Below are positions 37,401 through 49,304 of a stretch of 64,000 bases of DNA, piece by piece (positions within the stretch are counted from its first letter, which is position 1; each line of letters begins with the position of its first letter). The stretch is from Hydractinia symbiolongicarpus (Eukaryota > Cnidaria > Hydrozoa > Anthoathecata > Hydractiniidae), in the NCBI RefSeq assembly GCF_029227915.1, contig NC_079880.1:8831501-8895500 (forward strand), in the 5' to 3' direction. The notes under the pieces are model-generated. The model worked only from the letters and a program-made list of their open reading frames with translations, ran no database searches and was not told the origin of the DNA. Both the position numbers and the translations under genes were made by a program.

Positions 37401-39261
37401 ACTCACTCAGTCTTCACTTCCTTATCTCCGACTGCCGAAATAATATTAAACAACATAATAAGTATCACGGATTGTCTGTAACAGCGATGTATATACGGAA
37501 CATTCTTTTCTAATGAATGGAGATAGTTGCATGTGGCTTATTAATTGTATTTTTAATTTGTTTTTCATATTTTCAATGGTCACCTTTTGCTTGAAGGTAT
37601 CGAAGATAAAAAAAGATTTTTCAATATTTTTACCAGGAATTATTAATGAAGTCCTGGGCACTAAGTTGTGAAATACGTGTTAATAAAAATTACAAATGAT
37701 ACCTGCTATACTGCTCTATTGCCAGAAGCAAATCATTTCAATGTGCTCAATATGATTGCAAAGATAGACGTCGATTAAAATCACATTCAACACAAAAGAA
37801 AAAATGAGGTCCAGAATTGTGTTTTAGAGAGACCTCCAGCACTAGCAAGCAATAGAAATGTAAAGCAATTTCACTGTGTGAGAAAAATTAAATCACATAG
37901 GTGAAGTAAGGTTACTACGTATTGGATCGCGCATGTAGTTATATTATTCTTTTCTGTTCCCTACTTTCTTCCCAGACCATCACATACTATTGCTTCGTTT
38001 CATTCTGCGTAATTTTATAAGGTTGTTTTAGTACTACAAATAAACAAAAGATTCTGTTAAAAGAAAGAAAACCTTGGCTTGCTTGCATCTGTAAATGTAT
38101 ATATAAACTTTAAATTTAACAATAAATGATTGAAAAAATAAAACTTACTATATAACCCGCACCACATTATAACCCGCACCAACAGTGGAAGATGTAAAGA
38201 TCAACACAAAACCTGCGGGTTATATACCGAAAATACGGTAATTGTATTGATGCATCTTCTCAAAAACAGGTTAAGAATTCTCATTAAAAGTCCTCACAAC
38301 TCCCCAAATTTGACTCTAACATCCCTGCTTACTTTTTAGTTAATGTTTGCAATATAAATTTAAGCTCATTGGGTTGCTCCACTCCTCCAGCACATTTTTT
38401 TTTATTTGAATAAAACACATTCTAAGATTAAAAAAACATTCTTTTTTTTATTTTCTATTTATAACTTACATCTCAAAATTTACTAGAACTGTCTAACATT
38501 TTTTTTACCTTACAGATCAACAAGAGAGAGTTTCATTCAAAGACTTTAGAACCCCTGGATTATACAGACCTCTAATAATTGGTGCAATGATGATGGTCTT
38601 TCAACAGTTTTGTGGAATAAATGCTGTATTATTCTACGATGCGAAAATCTTTTCCACAGCTGGGTTTAAGGATGCAGAAGGTGTGTCGTTGGCTGTTGGA
38701 GGTACACAGGTTATTGCTACTGGAGTGGCATGTTTATTGGTAGATAAAAGTGGACGACGGATCTTGTTAATAATTGGAGGTATAGTGATGTTTGCCTGCA
38801 CTCTTCTACTGGGTATATATTACGATATAGCAAAGCTGCCCAAAGATACCGATGAGAAACAAATTTCGATATTTGGATCATGGTCACATTCTGTTGCCTT
38901 GTCTAACATATCCTGGCTTGCAGTTTTGTGTGTGCTTGTTTATATCATTGTATTCTCCCTTGGGTGGGGTCCTTTACCCTGGTTGTTGATGTCAGAGATA
39001 TTCCCACCTCGAGCCCGTGGCTTAGCCAGTGGAATTGTTACCCTCATCAATTGGTCATTTGTTTTTGTCGTCACATATTCCTTTGATTCAATGACGAGAA
39101 CATTCTACGAGCAGGGAACATTTTGGTTCTTCTCTGGATTTTCTCTGCTTAGTTTCTTATTTGTTTTATTTTTTGTTCCTGAGACCAAGGGCAAGACACT
39201 GGAAGAAATTGAACAGATCTTTATGAAATCTGGGATGCGTATCAAAAAATCTGTTTCCTGA
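31439..39261 (+). CDS. SLC2A8: Facilitated sugar transporter, GLUT8-like (class III SLC2A)
   Basis: Major-facilitator hexose transporter with twelve predicted membrane helices, 516 residues. Exons 31439-31732, 34532-34738, 36414-36717 and 38516-39261 join in frame. Sugar-transporter signatures appear in order: NFGYTLGYTSP in helix 1, DKFGRK after helix 2, AGRILTG in helix 4, RLRGGLG, PETPRWLL after helix 6, QQFCGINAVLFY in helix 7, DKSGRR, GWGPLPWLLMSEIFP in helix 10, RARG and PETKGKTLEEIEQ at the end of helix 12. The short loop between helices 1 and 2 and the helix 7 and 10 sequences favour GLUT8 over GLUT6. The N-terminal tail holds EKNSPLM, loosely like a sorting dileucine. GLUT8 of vertebrates is mostly intracellular; location here is inference. 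AATAAA at 39292 lies only about 30 bases after the stop. Assignment to GLUT8 rather than a trehalose-type transporter is likely but not certain. Confidence 0.9.
31788..32010 (-). repeat. Inverted fragment of the nested 26511-26868 MITE
   Basis: Starts with CAATACACCTTTATGGTAAT and continues through sequence complementary to 26690-26870 (TAAACATCACACTTTTATAG, GTTGTATCTTATTATTATTA). The other terminus is absent. Located in GLUT8-like intron 1. Confidence 0.65.
32242..32600 (-). mobile_element. tRNA-derived SINE in GLUT8-like intron 1
   Basis: Read on the minus strand, the 5' head at about 32600-32500 looks tRNA-derived, with a box A-like TGGTTATAGCTCTCGTACT and a box B-like GAGTTCGATTCC at suitable spacing. 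The body continues to about 32270 and ends in a (TCTA)n tail at 32242. A tail fragment of the same family is at 28701-28905. Confidence 0.65.
33440..33655 (-). repeat. Terminal fragment of the 25907-type TTAA element
   Basis: Complementary to about 25907-26100. Shared features are CTGAAGTGCCCCT at the end, TTGTCTTATCAAAATAACAT and TTACAGACCCTATTA. The neighbouring TTAA has decayed. Located in GLUT8-like intron 1. Confidence 0.7.
34739..36413. other. GLUT8-like intron 2
   Basis: A 1.7-kb AT-rich intron. I see only simple A/T runs, no repeat ends and no ORF of note. Confidence 0.6.
37079..38237. mobile_element. 1.16-kb element with CGTATTTTCCGGTATATAAC-type ends
   Basis: The left end CGTATTTTCCGGTATATAAA is inverted at the right end (TATATACCGAAAATACG). 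Next to each end are repeated ATAACCCGCA/ATAACCCGCACC blocks: at least five on the left (37085-37220) and two or three on the right (38150-38225). No transposase is visible. It lies in GLUT8-like intron 3. The end motif resembles the widespread CCGTATTTTCCG... TATAAGGCGCAC elements known from animal genomes. Confidence 0.75.
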
Positions 39262-40370
39262 AAAGTATTATTTTTTACCTGGAATATTGAGAATAAACTT
39301 ATGACGGTGTGACTGAAAATCTTGTGTAACAAAAATATTAACAATTGTTTACAAAATATTTTGTCAATTTTACATTTTTTTTAGTCCTGTATTAAAAGAG
39401 AAATTGTTCACAAAAAATTTTTGTTTCACAGATTTCATGCACTAATTTACAAAAATATCTTTATGCACAAAATTTAAAAAATGATATATTGTCTCTAAAT
39501 TAAACTTTATTTTTTTTATACTTGTTAAATATTAATTGTACCCAGTTTTCAATTCTTTTTTGCCTATATCACCAAAGGATAGTCTATGTATAGTTCATAT
39601 AGAAGTTTTTTGCTGTGAGTCTTATATGTGCCTATGTTTGAAACTTACGGAGTTCGTCTCTTTTTCTTATCCCGTTTAATTTACATTTTTATAGATAATT
39701 TCTAAGTCTACACAGAAATAACTTCACATTGTTAATTTTTGGTCAGTCATAGAAATATTAAATTTAAAATAGTTTCACTAAGCTTTCTTTGCGTTTTAAG
39801 TGATGTAGTCGTTTTGACGATATAGCAGCTGTACGTTCTTACTATACACTAGTTGCGTTTGCACTTTTTTTGTTTTATTCACTTCTATTTAACTCTTGTA
39901 CATCTTACATGTAAACGTTTTATTTCATTGTTAAAAACAATTTAAAGAAGCTGCAAACACAACAACTAGCTACGCTCTTCGTCATTGATGTTGCTGCCAT
40001 TAGCAGCATCCTGCATATGTGTTATCTGATACTGATAATGGGTTTTTCGTAAATATTGCTCTTATTGCAGTTAGTCACCAAAGTCACAAAAAGCATAAGC
40101 CTATTTTGTAACCTTTATTTCGGATTCAAATCTGCAATTATTAGTTGCACTAACTTATTTGGTGTTTATTTCTTTACACCTTTTAAGTTTCATAGAATAA
40201 TTATTAGAAATATTAGAAAATGTTATGTACAGTCAAAATATGAAAACTGTTCGTGTCTGTAAATATAAGAGAAAGTTTGGAGATATTGGAAATTGTAGTG
40301 TTGTTTTGGTATTAAAAGCTTTCTTTACAATAATCTTTTTAAGTAGTATTTTCTTTTTTAGCCTTAGAAA
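39262..40370. other. Spacer between the GLUT8-like gene and TANGO6
   Basis: About 1.1 kb, both neighbours on the plus strand. It must hold the TANGO6 promoter. No repeat or ORF of interest is seen. Confidence 0.5.
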
Positions 40371-43300
40371 ATGTTGAAATTAAAACAAAATATAATAAAA
40401 TGTATGAATGAAATACTAAAAAGCTCTGTTGACAACAAAAAGGAAGACTTGAACAAAAAAAATAGTAACACAAGCTGTGTGTACTGTCATGAACCAACAA
40501 ATGAGCATATAAGAATCATAATAGATGGAAAATTGAAATCTTTTTATAGCACTTCTGTTTCTTTGGGTATTTTTGACTTTGTTGAGAAGCAAACTTGGAA
40601 TATAGACAGTTGTATAGACTGTGATATTGGACAGAATTTGTCATTAAGCAACGAATCATGCTATGATGATACTGTTTGGAAATTTCTTAAAATATGCTTG
40701 AGGCTTCTGTTATCACTTTCTGAAATTACGAAAACATACCATCAAAATTTGAAGGAATCTAATCACGATAGTCCAAATTTTTTTGGAGTCAACGATGAAA
40801 TGACAATAACTGGTGTTATCGAACTTATAACTGCTTTTGGAATTATTCCTAATTTGTCTCTTGGTGTTGGATTGCCATTTAAGTCGAAAACGTGTAATTT
40901 TGGACATGCTACAAGGAAAAGTTTTAATCCCAGAAAGTTGTATTTAATTTTAAAGGCTATATTTGTTACACTTGAAAATAAAACATTGAGTTCTGTAATT
41001 TTGTTTAAACTGTGCTCTGATTTGATAGCTGCTTTAATTCAGTTAAAGTTTACACCTGAAAAGTTACTAGATAGCACATCGATAAACTGTCAATGCTCTG
41101 AATTTGGTAGACGGCTGTGTTCTCCAAAGCTGTGTGTTCACGAAGTGTCATGGTGTGAAACACAACTAAACAGGTTATTAACACAAACATATCAACCATT
41201 GATTGTAAAAGAACTTCTGCGCTTACAGAGTTGCTGTAGAAGTAGTGGAAACCGGAATTGTGGATGGTTTCTACGTGCTCTAGGTCAATTCTTGTCACAC
41301 TGTGTTCTTCAAAAAGATGGTGTCGTAACTGTGATAAGAGGTATTTTAGATGGCTGCAATATAGGTAAGTGGTTTGTTTCGCACAAAGTTGAAACTAAAA
41401 CGAAATTAAGTCCTACAAATTTTATTGATTGAGGCTAAATTTCAAAATTTTAAATTTTGGTACGTCCCTTTGTTAAGATTGGACTGGAGTTGTATTTCCT
41501 GTATTAACCCTTTTGTTGGTTTTATTTCAACTACACTTTTGCTTTGTAAAGGGAACAAAAACAACTTTGGTTAGCAGAAGGAAATATCCATCTAATATTT
41601 ATACAAAGAAAACTTTAAACTTCTGCAAAGTCCTATAAAAACATTTAATTTTTGTGCAGCACCATATGTATGTTTCTTTAAATTCAGACACCATGAGCTG
41701 GAAACAGTTTGAATCAGTTGGGAGGATCATCGCGCATGCTCCATCACAATGCACAAGTGTCGAAAAATACTATTACATAGTTTGTCCACAGGTAAAACAA
41801 TATTTATACTAGCTTATGTATTAAAAGCTATAACTAGTGACTACAGGAACATTCAGAACTTAGATTTTTTGGAAACAGACTAGAATAATACCATTTCATG
41901 AAGGCACAAGAAACTTCACATTTTTTTTAGGTATTGGATGCACTGCAAGCAGAAAGCGTAAATCAGTTTAAACGACATTCTAAACTTTCTCAATTTTTTC
42001 TTGTTTCTGTTGGTTGCATCGAAGAAATGCTTCGTCTGCAAGAGCAACTGACAACAAAACTAATATTTAAACCAATGTTACATCCTCTAATGAGGTTAAC
42101 ATGTAAAGGTATCTTTATTTTTTCAAGGTAGAAACAATAACACTTTAAAATTGATACAACAGGCTTTGATCCCCTTTGACTGCACCAGTGAAAGTCAGTA
42201 AAAACTGAAATATATTAATAGTAACAGTTACTGTCAATACAACAGTTATGTCAGTTTGTGGTGCAATTAAAGGGGATCAAAGCCTTTTCTACCATCTTTG
42301 TACGTGTCGCAATCGTAGACCAAAGTATTCCTGACCATGCATCCAACTGGTAGTTATGGACCAATTTAAGTAATCTTCTGAACATAACTTAAGCCGAAAG
42401 AATTTCGACGTACTGCAGTTTAAATTAAATGCTGTATTTTTTGGTTTAATTAGGAATGGTCTCAAGCTAAATAAAAAAATTAACATAGATAACTTTTTGA
42501 AATAATTCATGTTGTCTGAAAACTTTTTTTGGTGTTATTCAAGAACTTAGTTTGTCACAAATATCTGGATTTGTTTATTGTTTCTTTCAGCAAGCTTGGT
42601 CACTCTCACTAAAGATGAATTATGGAAATGTTTGACGTGTGTTTATTCGGTAGGTATATACAATGGAAATTCATGCCGTGTTTTATTTTTCTCAGTTCAG
42701 TATATAATTATAATTTGTTTAAGATGCAGTTTTATAGTCAGCTCAATTTGTTCGTTAAACTGTCTGAAAATCAGTTTTCTTATATTATTAGCTGTTTAAA
42801 ACTACTTAAAGTTTGATGCTAATGTTTATATACCCTATTTATTCTGTGGTTAATTTTCAGCTTTTACTTGTTTACACATGTTTTATATTTTTTGTCTCGA
42901 TTACCTGCTAACCTTTATCGCTTCATAATGCGCTAACTAAATCTTTTCTTCTTTTCAGCTATTCAATTGTTCAAATGTTAGTGCCAAGTTGTTCAGTATA
43001 TTAGCTAGTGTAGCCCATCCCTTATTCACTTTGGTAAACATACCAAGCGTTGAGAAATCTTCAAGGTATGCCTTGCACGTGCAGATTCTTTAATTTTGAT
43101 TAGGTTTTGCCTTTATTTAAAACTTAATTTTAAGGAGAATTGATATACCTCAGAGATTAGGGATGAGGAAAAATATTTGTCGTTGCCATGGCAGCTGTCT
43201 TTTACTGATTTTAAAAGGTGGGTCTGCAAAACAAATTTGGATAGGGTTTACTCACAAAAAATATTTTTGCCTTCTTTAACAAAAGTAGAAATGGATTCTG

Positions 43301-46300
43301 TCAGACAGATGTACAGTAAATGAAATGGTAAGCTACAAACGTCTTGTGGGTTGATCAGTAGGCACTGGGATGACGCTGTGTGTCCATAGCCACGTATTTC
43401 GTACCAGCTGATTTCATAACAGTTATGACTTACTAAAAACATGCTTTTTTTTCTATAGGCTTTTGGCACAAGATGTGATCGTAAACTTAGTTCACAAGTC
43501 AAAAGCCACTGATAGTGTGAAGCTGTTAAACTTGTTTATGTTTTGGACAAGTGAAGAGATGCGAAATACAAGCTCTCTCGAAACGTTGAAATCTTTAAAA
43601 ACTCCATTTAACATGGTGGACACAAATGCAAGTATTAGATTAGTGGAAAGTTCACATGCTGCTGATATTATTGTTACTGGCGAAGCATTTCAAGTTTGTA
43701 ATATATCAACAGAAAACAAAGTCGATGTGATAATAAATATTTTAAAAAGTGAGAAGCTGGAATGTACGAGAGGTGATTTTTTTGTCAGCCTGCTGTCACA
43801 ATTGTCAGCAGCTACACAAAGAAAGAGGAAGGAATGTGAGACATTTGCGGAAACAAGTGAGACCATATTTTCTGTATTTTTTCTGATTTGGTTGTTTGTT
43901 TATTTGTTTGTCCACCTTGCTAAAAACCTGATATCGTTACATTTTAGGTCATCGTTCCAATGAACTTTTGGAAATCGACAACGTAGTAAATAAATTAAAA
44001 TATAAGATCGAGCTGGTCAGCTTAATATCTGCTATGATTGACAGTTTTGAGCATTCGATTTTGAAAAACACGATACAAATTGTGGATTTCTTAGAGAATA
44101 TTCTCAATATGGATTCTATTCCTGACAACGCGGAAATGTTAACTGATGATGGTTTTCGTGAGGAAACAGTCGATCTAGCACTTATGCTAATTTCGACTCT
44201 GCTTGCCACTGACCAGGTTAGTTCACTTCTTCATGATTTGAAAACTTTGTAAGTAAAACATGAATATAGTGTTGAGATTGAGACTGTGTGAAAAGATATT
44301 CAGAAATATTTTGTCATAGCTGGCTAGCACACTATTCTGAAATGTGAAATTCCTGGAATAACTTATATTCTTTTAAAAATGTGTTGAGATATTTTTCAAT
44401 AAAAAAAAGTTAAAAATATGGAAAAACTCGTTGGATATTATTTTTATGAATTTATTTATTGGATATTTAGTCATCAGATCTTAAGAACTATTTACTTTAC
44501 TTTTTACCCGATTGAAATTTCTGTTGTAACAGGGTTAAAAACTCCTAATTTTCTCCTGGAATTTTTTTTTCAAAATCAGGGACTGCTATTTTTCTTCTTT
44601 TTTAGCTCACTACTTCCGATTTCGTCATCCTCAGTAACCTGACATCGTCATTGGACAAAATATCGCGTTGTCATAGCAATAACAGCAGTCGCTCTATGGC
44701 CAATGATTTAAAAGTTTTTATTCTAACTAGAGGAGTAACTAGGCCTGATGTTGGTGCATCAAATCTCAATGTCGGTGCTACACATTCTAGGGATAACGGT
44801 ACTGTTATTATTTTTTTTTCTCAATAAACTTAGAACATGCTGTTGAACCCACTGACAAATCCCACCTTCAATTATTGCACTTCTTAATTAACAAATGTCT
44901 CCTTAGAACTTCCCCATTCCCCTCAAAAGTTCTCCATTCCTCTCAAAAGTTCTCCATTCCTCTCAAAAGTTCCCCATTCCTCTCAAAAGTTCTCCATTCC
45001 TCTTAGAAACGTTTTTCATATGAGAAACATAAGAAATATAAGGTTGAAGTTATAGGTGCTTCAACTGCTAACTCACGAATTATTGAGAGAATTGATAAAG
45101 TAAATTGGCTGTTTTCTTAAGAAAAGTGTTTTATATATAAGGCAAGGGTGAGGCTCTATACGTTTTCGTAAAACCTTGGATATTAAGAAGCATTCAGGCT
45201 GAACTCAAAAGCATGTTTCTTATGAAAAACGTGTAGCATTTTTTGTAATTTTCTCCTTATTTGTCCTCATATTTGATTATTCAAGACTCCTAGTTAAACG
45301 TTGTGGCTGTCAAAGAGCGCCTTTTATTTTTCTTTGTTGGTGAAATGTTTGAAATAACATTCACTTTACTTCGCGAAGAACACCAGCAGAAGGTTGAGAT
45401 TCTTCTCAAATCAAATCTTGTGTTTTTCACGAAAGCAATTGAACATTCTCCCTAAAAGCTCTCCTCAATGCCGCTTCATTTTGACTCTAAAAATGGAGTG
45501 ACAACATTGTGTATAGCTTATTTCATCTGTTTAAACCAGTGTTTAGGGTGAGGCAAGCGAGTCCGAGAGAGTGTCTGCATGTAACAAAACTTCAAACTTT
45601 TATGAGTGTTGTATACAGTTATTGTTTTCAGATTTTTTTGATATTTTGTATAATCTTAATCGTTCTGAGTATTTTAAGCATGACATTTAATACCATCGTA
45701 GGTTAAAATTTGTTCATTTTTTAAGCATATGCTAAGCATCCTGTGAAGCCTAAGAAGGTGTTGTAAAGTTGCTACGTTTTTTTTGTTTCGTGAGCAGTTT
45801 TTCTTTTTACTCTTTATAGACATAAAGAATAAAAAACGTTATGTAGTGAGTTCTAAGTTGGAAGTGCTGGTGTTCAATATTCAAATGCAATATCTTATTT
45901 CAAATAAACATAATTCGAGCTTGATCATGTGTTTTTCATAGGCATAAATCTTTTTGCCATTACGCAAGCATATCAATAATAGGAGAGCAAATTGCTTTTG
46001 CTCACGCAAAGGCTCGCCCAATTCTGAGAAGTGAGAAACTACCTTGGCCAATTCTAAAAAACTGAGAAATATCAATTTATCTCACATGGAAATCAATGTT
46101 CTCTTTCTTATTATTTCTAGTAAAAAAGAACCAAAATAAATAAAAATGACTTTGTGATAAAATATGTATTTATAAACTTATTCTATTTATTCAGATTGCT
46201 TGGCCAGTTTAAATTATTGTAACCCTGGGGGAGCGATTTATTGCTCGGGTGTTATTTTCTTATTGATAGGCCTGACTAAGGATAACCTAAGCATATTTTG

Positions 46301-48536
46301 AGCCTGAAAAAGTACTTTTGATAGGCATCCTTAAACCTCATTTTAGAATTTCAATTGTTTATAAAAAATAATATGTATTTGTGAAGGTGTCACCTGTGTT
46401 TTAATTTCAGATCTACGAAGTGAAGCTACTTACAAAAAAGCAATGAAAGATTTAAACGACCCACTACTGCCAACTAGAGGACATGCCTTGATACTACTTA
46501 CAAAATTATTACAAGAACGTAACGTTTACGCGGTGCGTGATCACGAGAAGCTATTGGACATATTTCAAACGAACCTGTGTCACGATGATTCCTACTTGTA
46601 TTTGTCATCTATCGATGGTCTCATCGCGTTCGTCGACATTCAACACGAAAAGATACTTCCGCTTCTGTGTCGTAAATTTGCACAGTTTCCAGATGAAGGT
46701 TAGTTTGTGCGCGCTGAAGAGTCAAAATGCGAATCCTGGTCGTCTTACACAATTCGCAGAACTGTGTTTTTTTCTACAGTTATATAATTTGCTTGGTGTA
46801 GTCATGTACGCTATTTTCGTTCGCAGACGCAATTTGTATGTCGCCAACTTCATCGAGTTTAATTTTTGATGTCTCATTTGCAATTTGTATATTCCAACGT
46901 CATCGAGATCAATTTTTGACGTCTCATTCGTAATTTGTATGTTGCCAACTTCATCGAGTTTAATTTTTGATGTCTTATTTGCAATTTGTATGTCGCCAAC
47001 GTCATCGAGTTCAATTTTTGACGTCTCATTTGCAATTTGTATATTGCCAACGTCATCGAGTTTAATTTTTGACGTGTCATTTGCAATTTGTATGTCACCA
47101 ACGTCATCGAGTTCAATTTTTGATGTCTCATTTGCAATTTGTATGTCGCCAACGTCATCGAGTGCAATTTTAGGTGTCTCATTTGCAATTTGTATATTGT
47201 CAACTTTAATCGGTTTTTAGCCTTGTGTAAGGTCGTAAACACAGTTTTGTACTTTTTACAAAATTTCTTTTCTCATACCACCATTTGAACTCTTAATAAG
47301 CAGGGTTGTACACCATTTTGAACTCATAATAAGCAGGGTTGTACACCATTTTGAACTCATAATAAGCAGGGTTGTACACCATTTTGAACTCATAATAAGC
47401 AGGGTTGTACACCATTTTGAACTCATAATAAGCAGGGTTGTACACCATTTTCTTTTTATTGTGGAACAGTTGCGAAATGATTTCTTTGTTTTTTTTTTAG
47501 CGAGTAACAACAATCTATCCAGTGAATTGCGTATGAAATTATGCGAAGCAATTGTTAAATCCTGTGAATTGTGTGGAGAAATGTTGCCCAAGTATGCCAA
47601 CCTTTTGCTTTCGTCTTTGATGACGGGGGTGAAAGATGAAGATTGTTTTATACGAGCTAGTAGTCTGTCTGCCATGGGTGATGTGTGCAAACTGTTGAGG
47701 TTTTCAATCGGCGCCATTATAACTGAGGTACCGTTTTATTTCATAGCGTACTGGAGATTAGTTAGAGTTAGTCAGGCTTAAATGAGCTATTGCTATCAGT
47801 AAAAATTAAAGATGTATAATAATGGTGGAGCAGTAATACTCTTCTACGCATTGTAACCGCCCTCACGTACGTTTGTGATAACATTTTAAGGTTTTTCTGT
47901 GGCCTAACCTGCTCAAGAAGGACTCCTTAAAATACAAAGTAATTGTGTGGAATTATAAATAAATAAATATGGTTAATTTTATGAAATCAATTTACGCAGT
48001 TGATTATGTTGTTACTTTCAACCATTGTTTTTGTTTTTTTTCTGTTTAGGTGTTTTCTTGTGTTAGTGCTGTGTTAGCATCAGACGAATCTTCTGATGTG
48101 AGAAAAGCCGCTGTGCAGGTGTTTGAGTTACTGTTTAAAGGGTTAGGAGCAAACATATTTAAGGTAGGTGTACAAGTGTTTGAGGTAATGTTCAAAGGGT
48201 TAGGAACATATTTTAGGTGGGTGAGTAAGTGCAGTAAAGAAAGAAATGTTAACTCTTTAGAGCTTGGCAAAGAAATTTAAGTTCAACATTACAATCCAGA
48301 TTTATGAATGCTTTTAAAATTCCTTTTCTCAAAACTTTTTTACTTTGGTATTCTTTCAGATGATTCCAGATTCGTTACGAGATATCTATCGACTTTTAAA
48401 GATGGTGCTATCGAGTGAAACAGATGACGTCATCAAATTACATGCTGACAACGCATTAAATATTTTGGATGACATCATGAAAGAAAGTTGTTCTTCACAG
48501 TCTCAACTTGTAAAAAAGATTCAGATCATTTCGTGA
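40371..48536 (+). CDS. TANGO6: Transport and Golgi organization protein 6 (TANGO6/TMCO7)
   Basis: Helical-repeat (ARM/HEAT-like) protein implicated in secretory traffic. Twelve exons join in frame to 1035 residues, near the vertebrate length: 40371-41364, 41688-41791, 41931-42108, 42591-42649, 42959-43065, 43459-43856, 43948-44216, 44606-44798, 46411-46698, 47501-47727, 48050-48163, 48360-48536. Recognisable blocks are CGWFLRALGQFLSHCVLQ followed by VIRGILDG; a late RTP1_C1-like block DPLLPTRGHALILLTKLL with LYLSSIDGLIAFVD and LPLLCRKFA; and an RTP1_C2-like end FIRASSLSAMGDVCKLL, DESSDVRKAAVQVFELLFKG. The N-terminal half is divergent and Cys-rich. Introns contain a 125-bp MITE, a 20-bp repeat and two minisatellites. 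A 57-bp duplication of the exon 11 tail follows its donor. The start at 40371 is the first in-frame ATG; a 5' exon cannot be excluded. Confidence 0.88.
42161..42285. mobile_element. 125-bp MITE in TANGO6 intron 3
   Basis: AGGCTTTGATCCCCTTTGAC at the left end is inverted at the right end (AAAGGGGATCAAAGCC). Pairing extends about 27 bases to TGCACCA/TGGTGCA. The whole unit can fold on itself. Confidence 0.8.
44905..45005 (+). repeat. 20-bp tandem repeat, about 5 copies
   Basis: Units of TCTCCATTCCTCTCAAAAGT with few changes, in TANGO6 intron 8. Confidence 0.85.
46829..47215 (+). repeat. 51-bp minisatellite, 7-8 copies
   Basis: The unit contains GCAATTTGTATGTCGCCAAC, GTCATCGAGTTCAATTTTTG and ACGTCTCATTT. 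Period 51 keeps one reading frame open in each direction, giving spurious repetitive ORFs. Located in TANGO6 intron 9. Confidence 0.92.
47280..47452 (+). repeat. 33-bp minisatellite, 5 copies
   Basis: Nearly identical copies of ATTTTGAACTCATAATAAGC followed by AGGGTTGTACACC, ending about 50 bp before TANGO6 exon 10. Near-identity suggests recent expansion. Confidence 0.93.
48119..48230 (+). repeat. 57-bp tandem duplication across TANGO6 exon 11 donor
   Basis: The last 45 bases of exon 11 plus the donor region (from GTGTTTGAG at 48119) are repeated from 48176 with about 80% identity. The duplicate stays in frame (VQVFEVMFKGLG versus VQVFELLFKGLG) and ends at a consensus donor GTGAGT at 48221, exactly 57 bases after the first donor. 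Confidence 0.75.
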
Positions 48537-49304
48537 ACTAGGGTTTTTGTTGCTACTATATTGTACGAAGGAAAAAAATATTTTCAATTATGATGTTTTC
48601 GAATATTTTTACAATATTATTAATACTCACCCCTACGTTTTAAATCTGATTAGACCAAGAACACATGTGGCAATTTTTTCATAAATTTATGTACCGTGCT
48701 TCCTTAACGAGGGACCGCATATTAATTTTTTGAAGAAATGTTTATACGGCGCCTATTAATCAGGGTGCGGATTATTTAAAAATCAGGAAACCGTCTCAAA
48801 AAAACGGGATAACAGAGAAAAACAAAAACAAGGTTCCGAAATTTACTAAAAAGTTGAGAGCTTATTATATTACTTATTGTATTGCAAGTTTGCTCAGCAA
48901 GATAGGGAGTTCGTAGTCTTACGACGTAAAGTGAACCCTGGGGACGCATTTCGGAAACAGATATTGATCAATTTCTTACATTATAAGTTCACTCAGCGAC
49001 TCCGTCATGTGTTTGCTAAGTTTATCACAACATTTTGCTCTGTTTACGATAAATTTAATCGTTTTACACATGCAATGTTGCTGGTGAAAAATTACGACTT
49101 AAAAAAGAGATTAATTACTACAAACACCTTTGACCACATGCTCAGATAGAGAAAAACAGGTCCCCTAAAGTAAGCAGATAGAACAAACTTAAGCAAATAG
49201 AAAAATCAAGTATTCATGACTAATGTATTTTTTAATAACAAGTTACGAAAGATTATCCATTCTGTTAAGAAATTGTGTTATCTGCTGTTGGATTGTACTA
49301 TACT
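48537..49304. other. TANGO6 3' region and spacer
   Basis: Contains the TANGO6 3' UTR and AT-rich sequence. A GGTGCGGATTATTTAAAAAT stretch near 48765 resembles ends of non-coding repeats but I could not pair it. No gene is seen. Confidence 0.45.

Noticed and set aside
46874-47781. ORFs of 106-153 residues on both strands in TANGO6 intron 9
   Set aside because: Products of the 51-bp and 33-bp repeats, or shadows of exon 10.
48877-49149. 90-residue ORF after TANGO6
   Set aside because: No recognisable domain, no splice or promoter signals, and AT-rich random composition.
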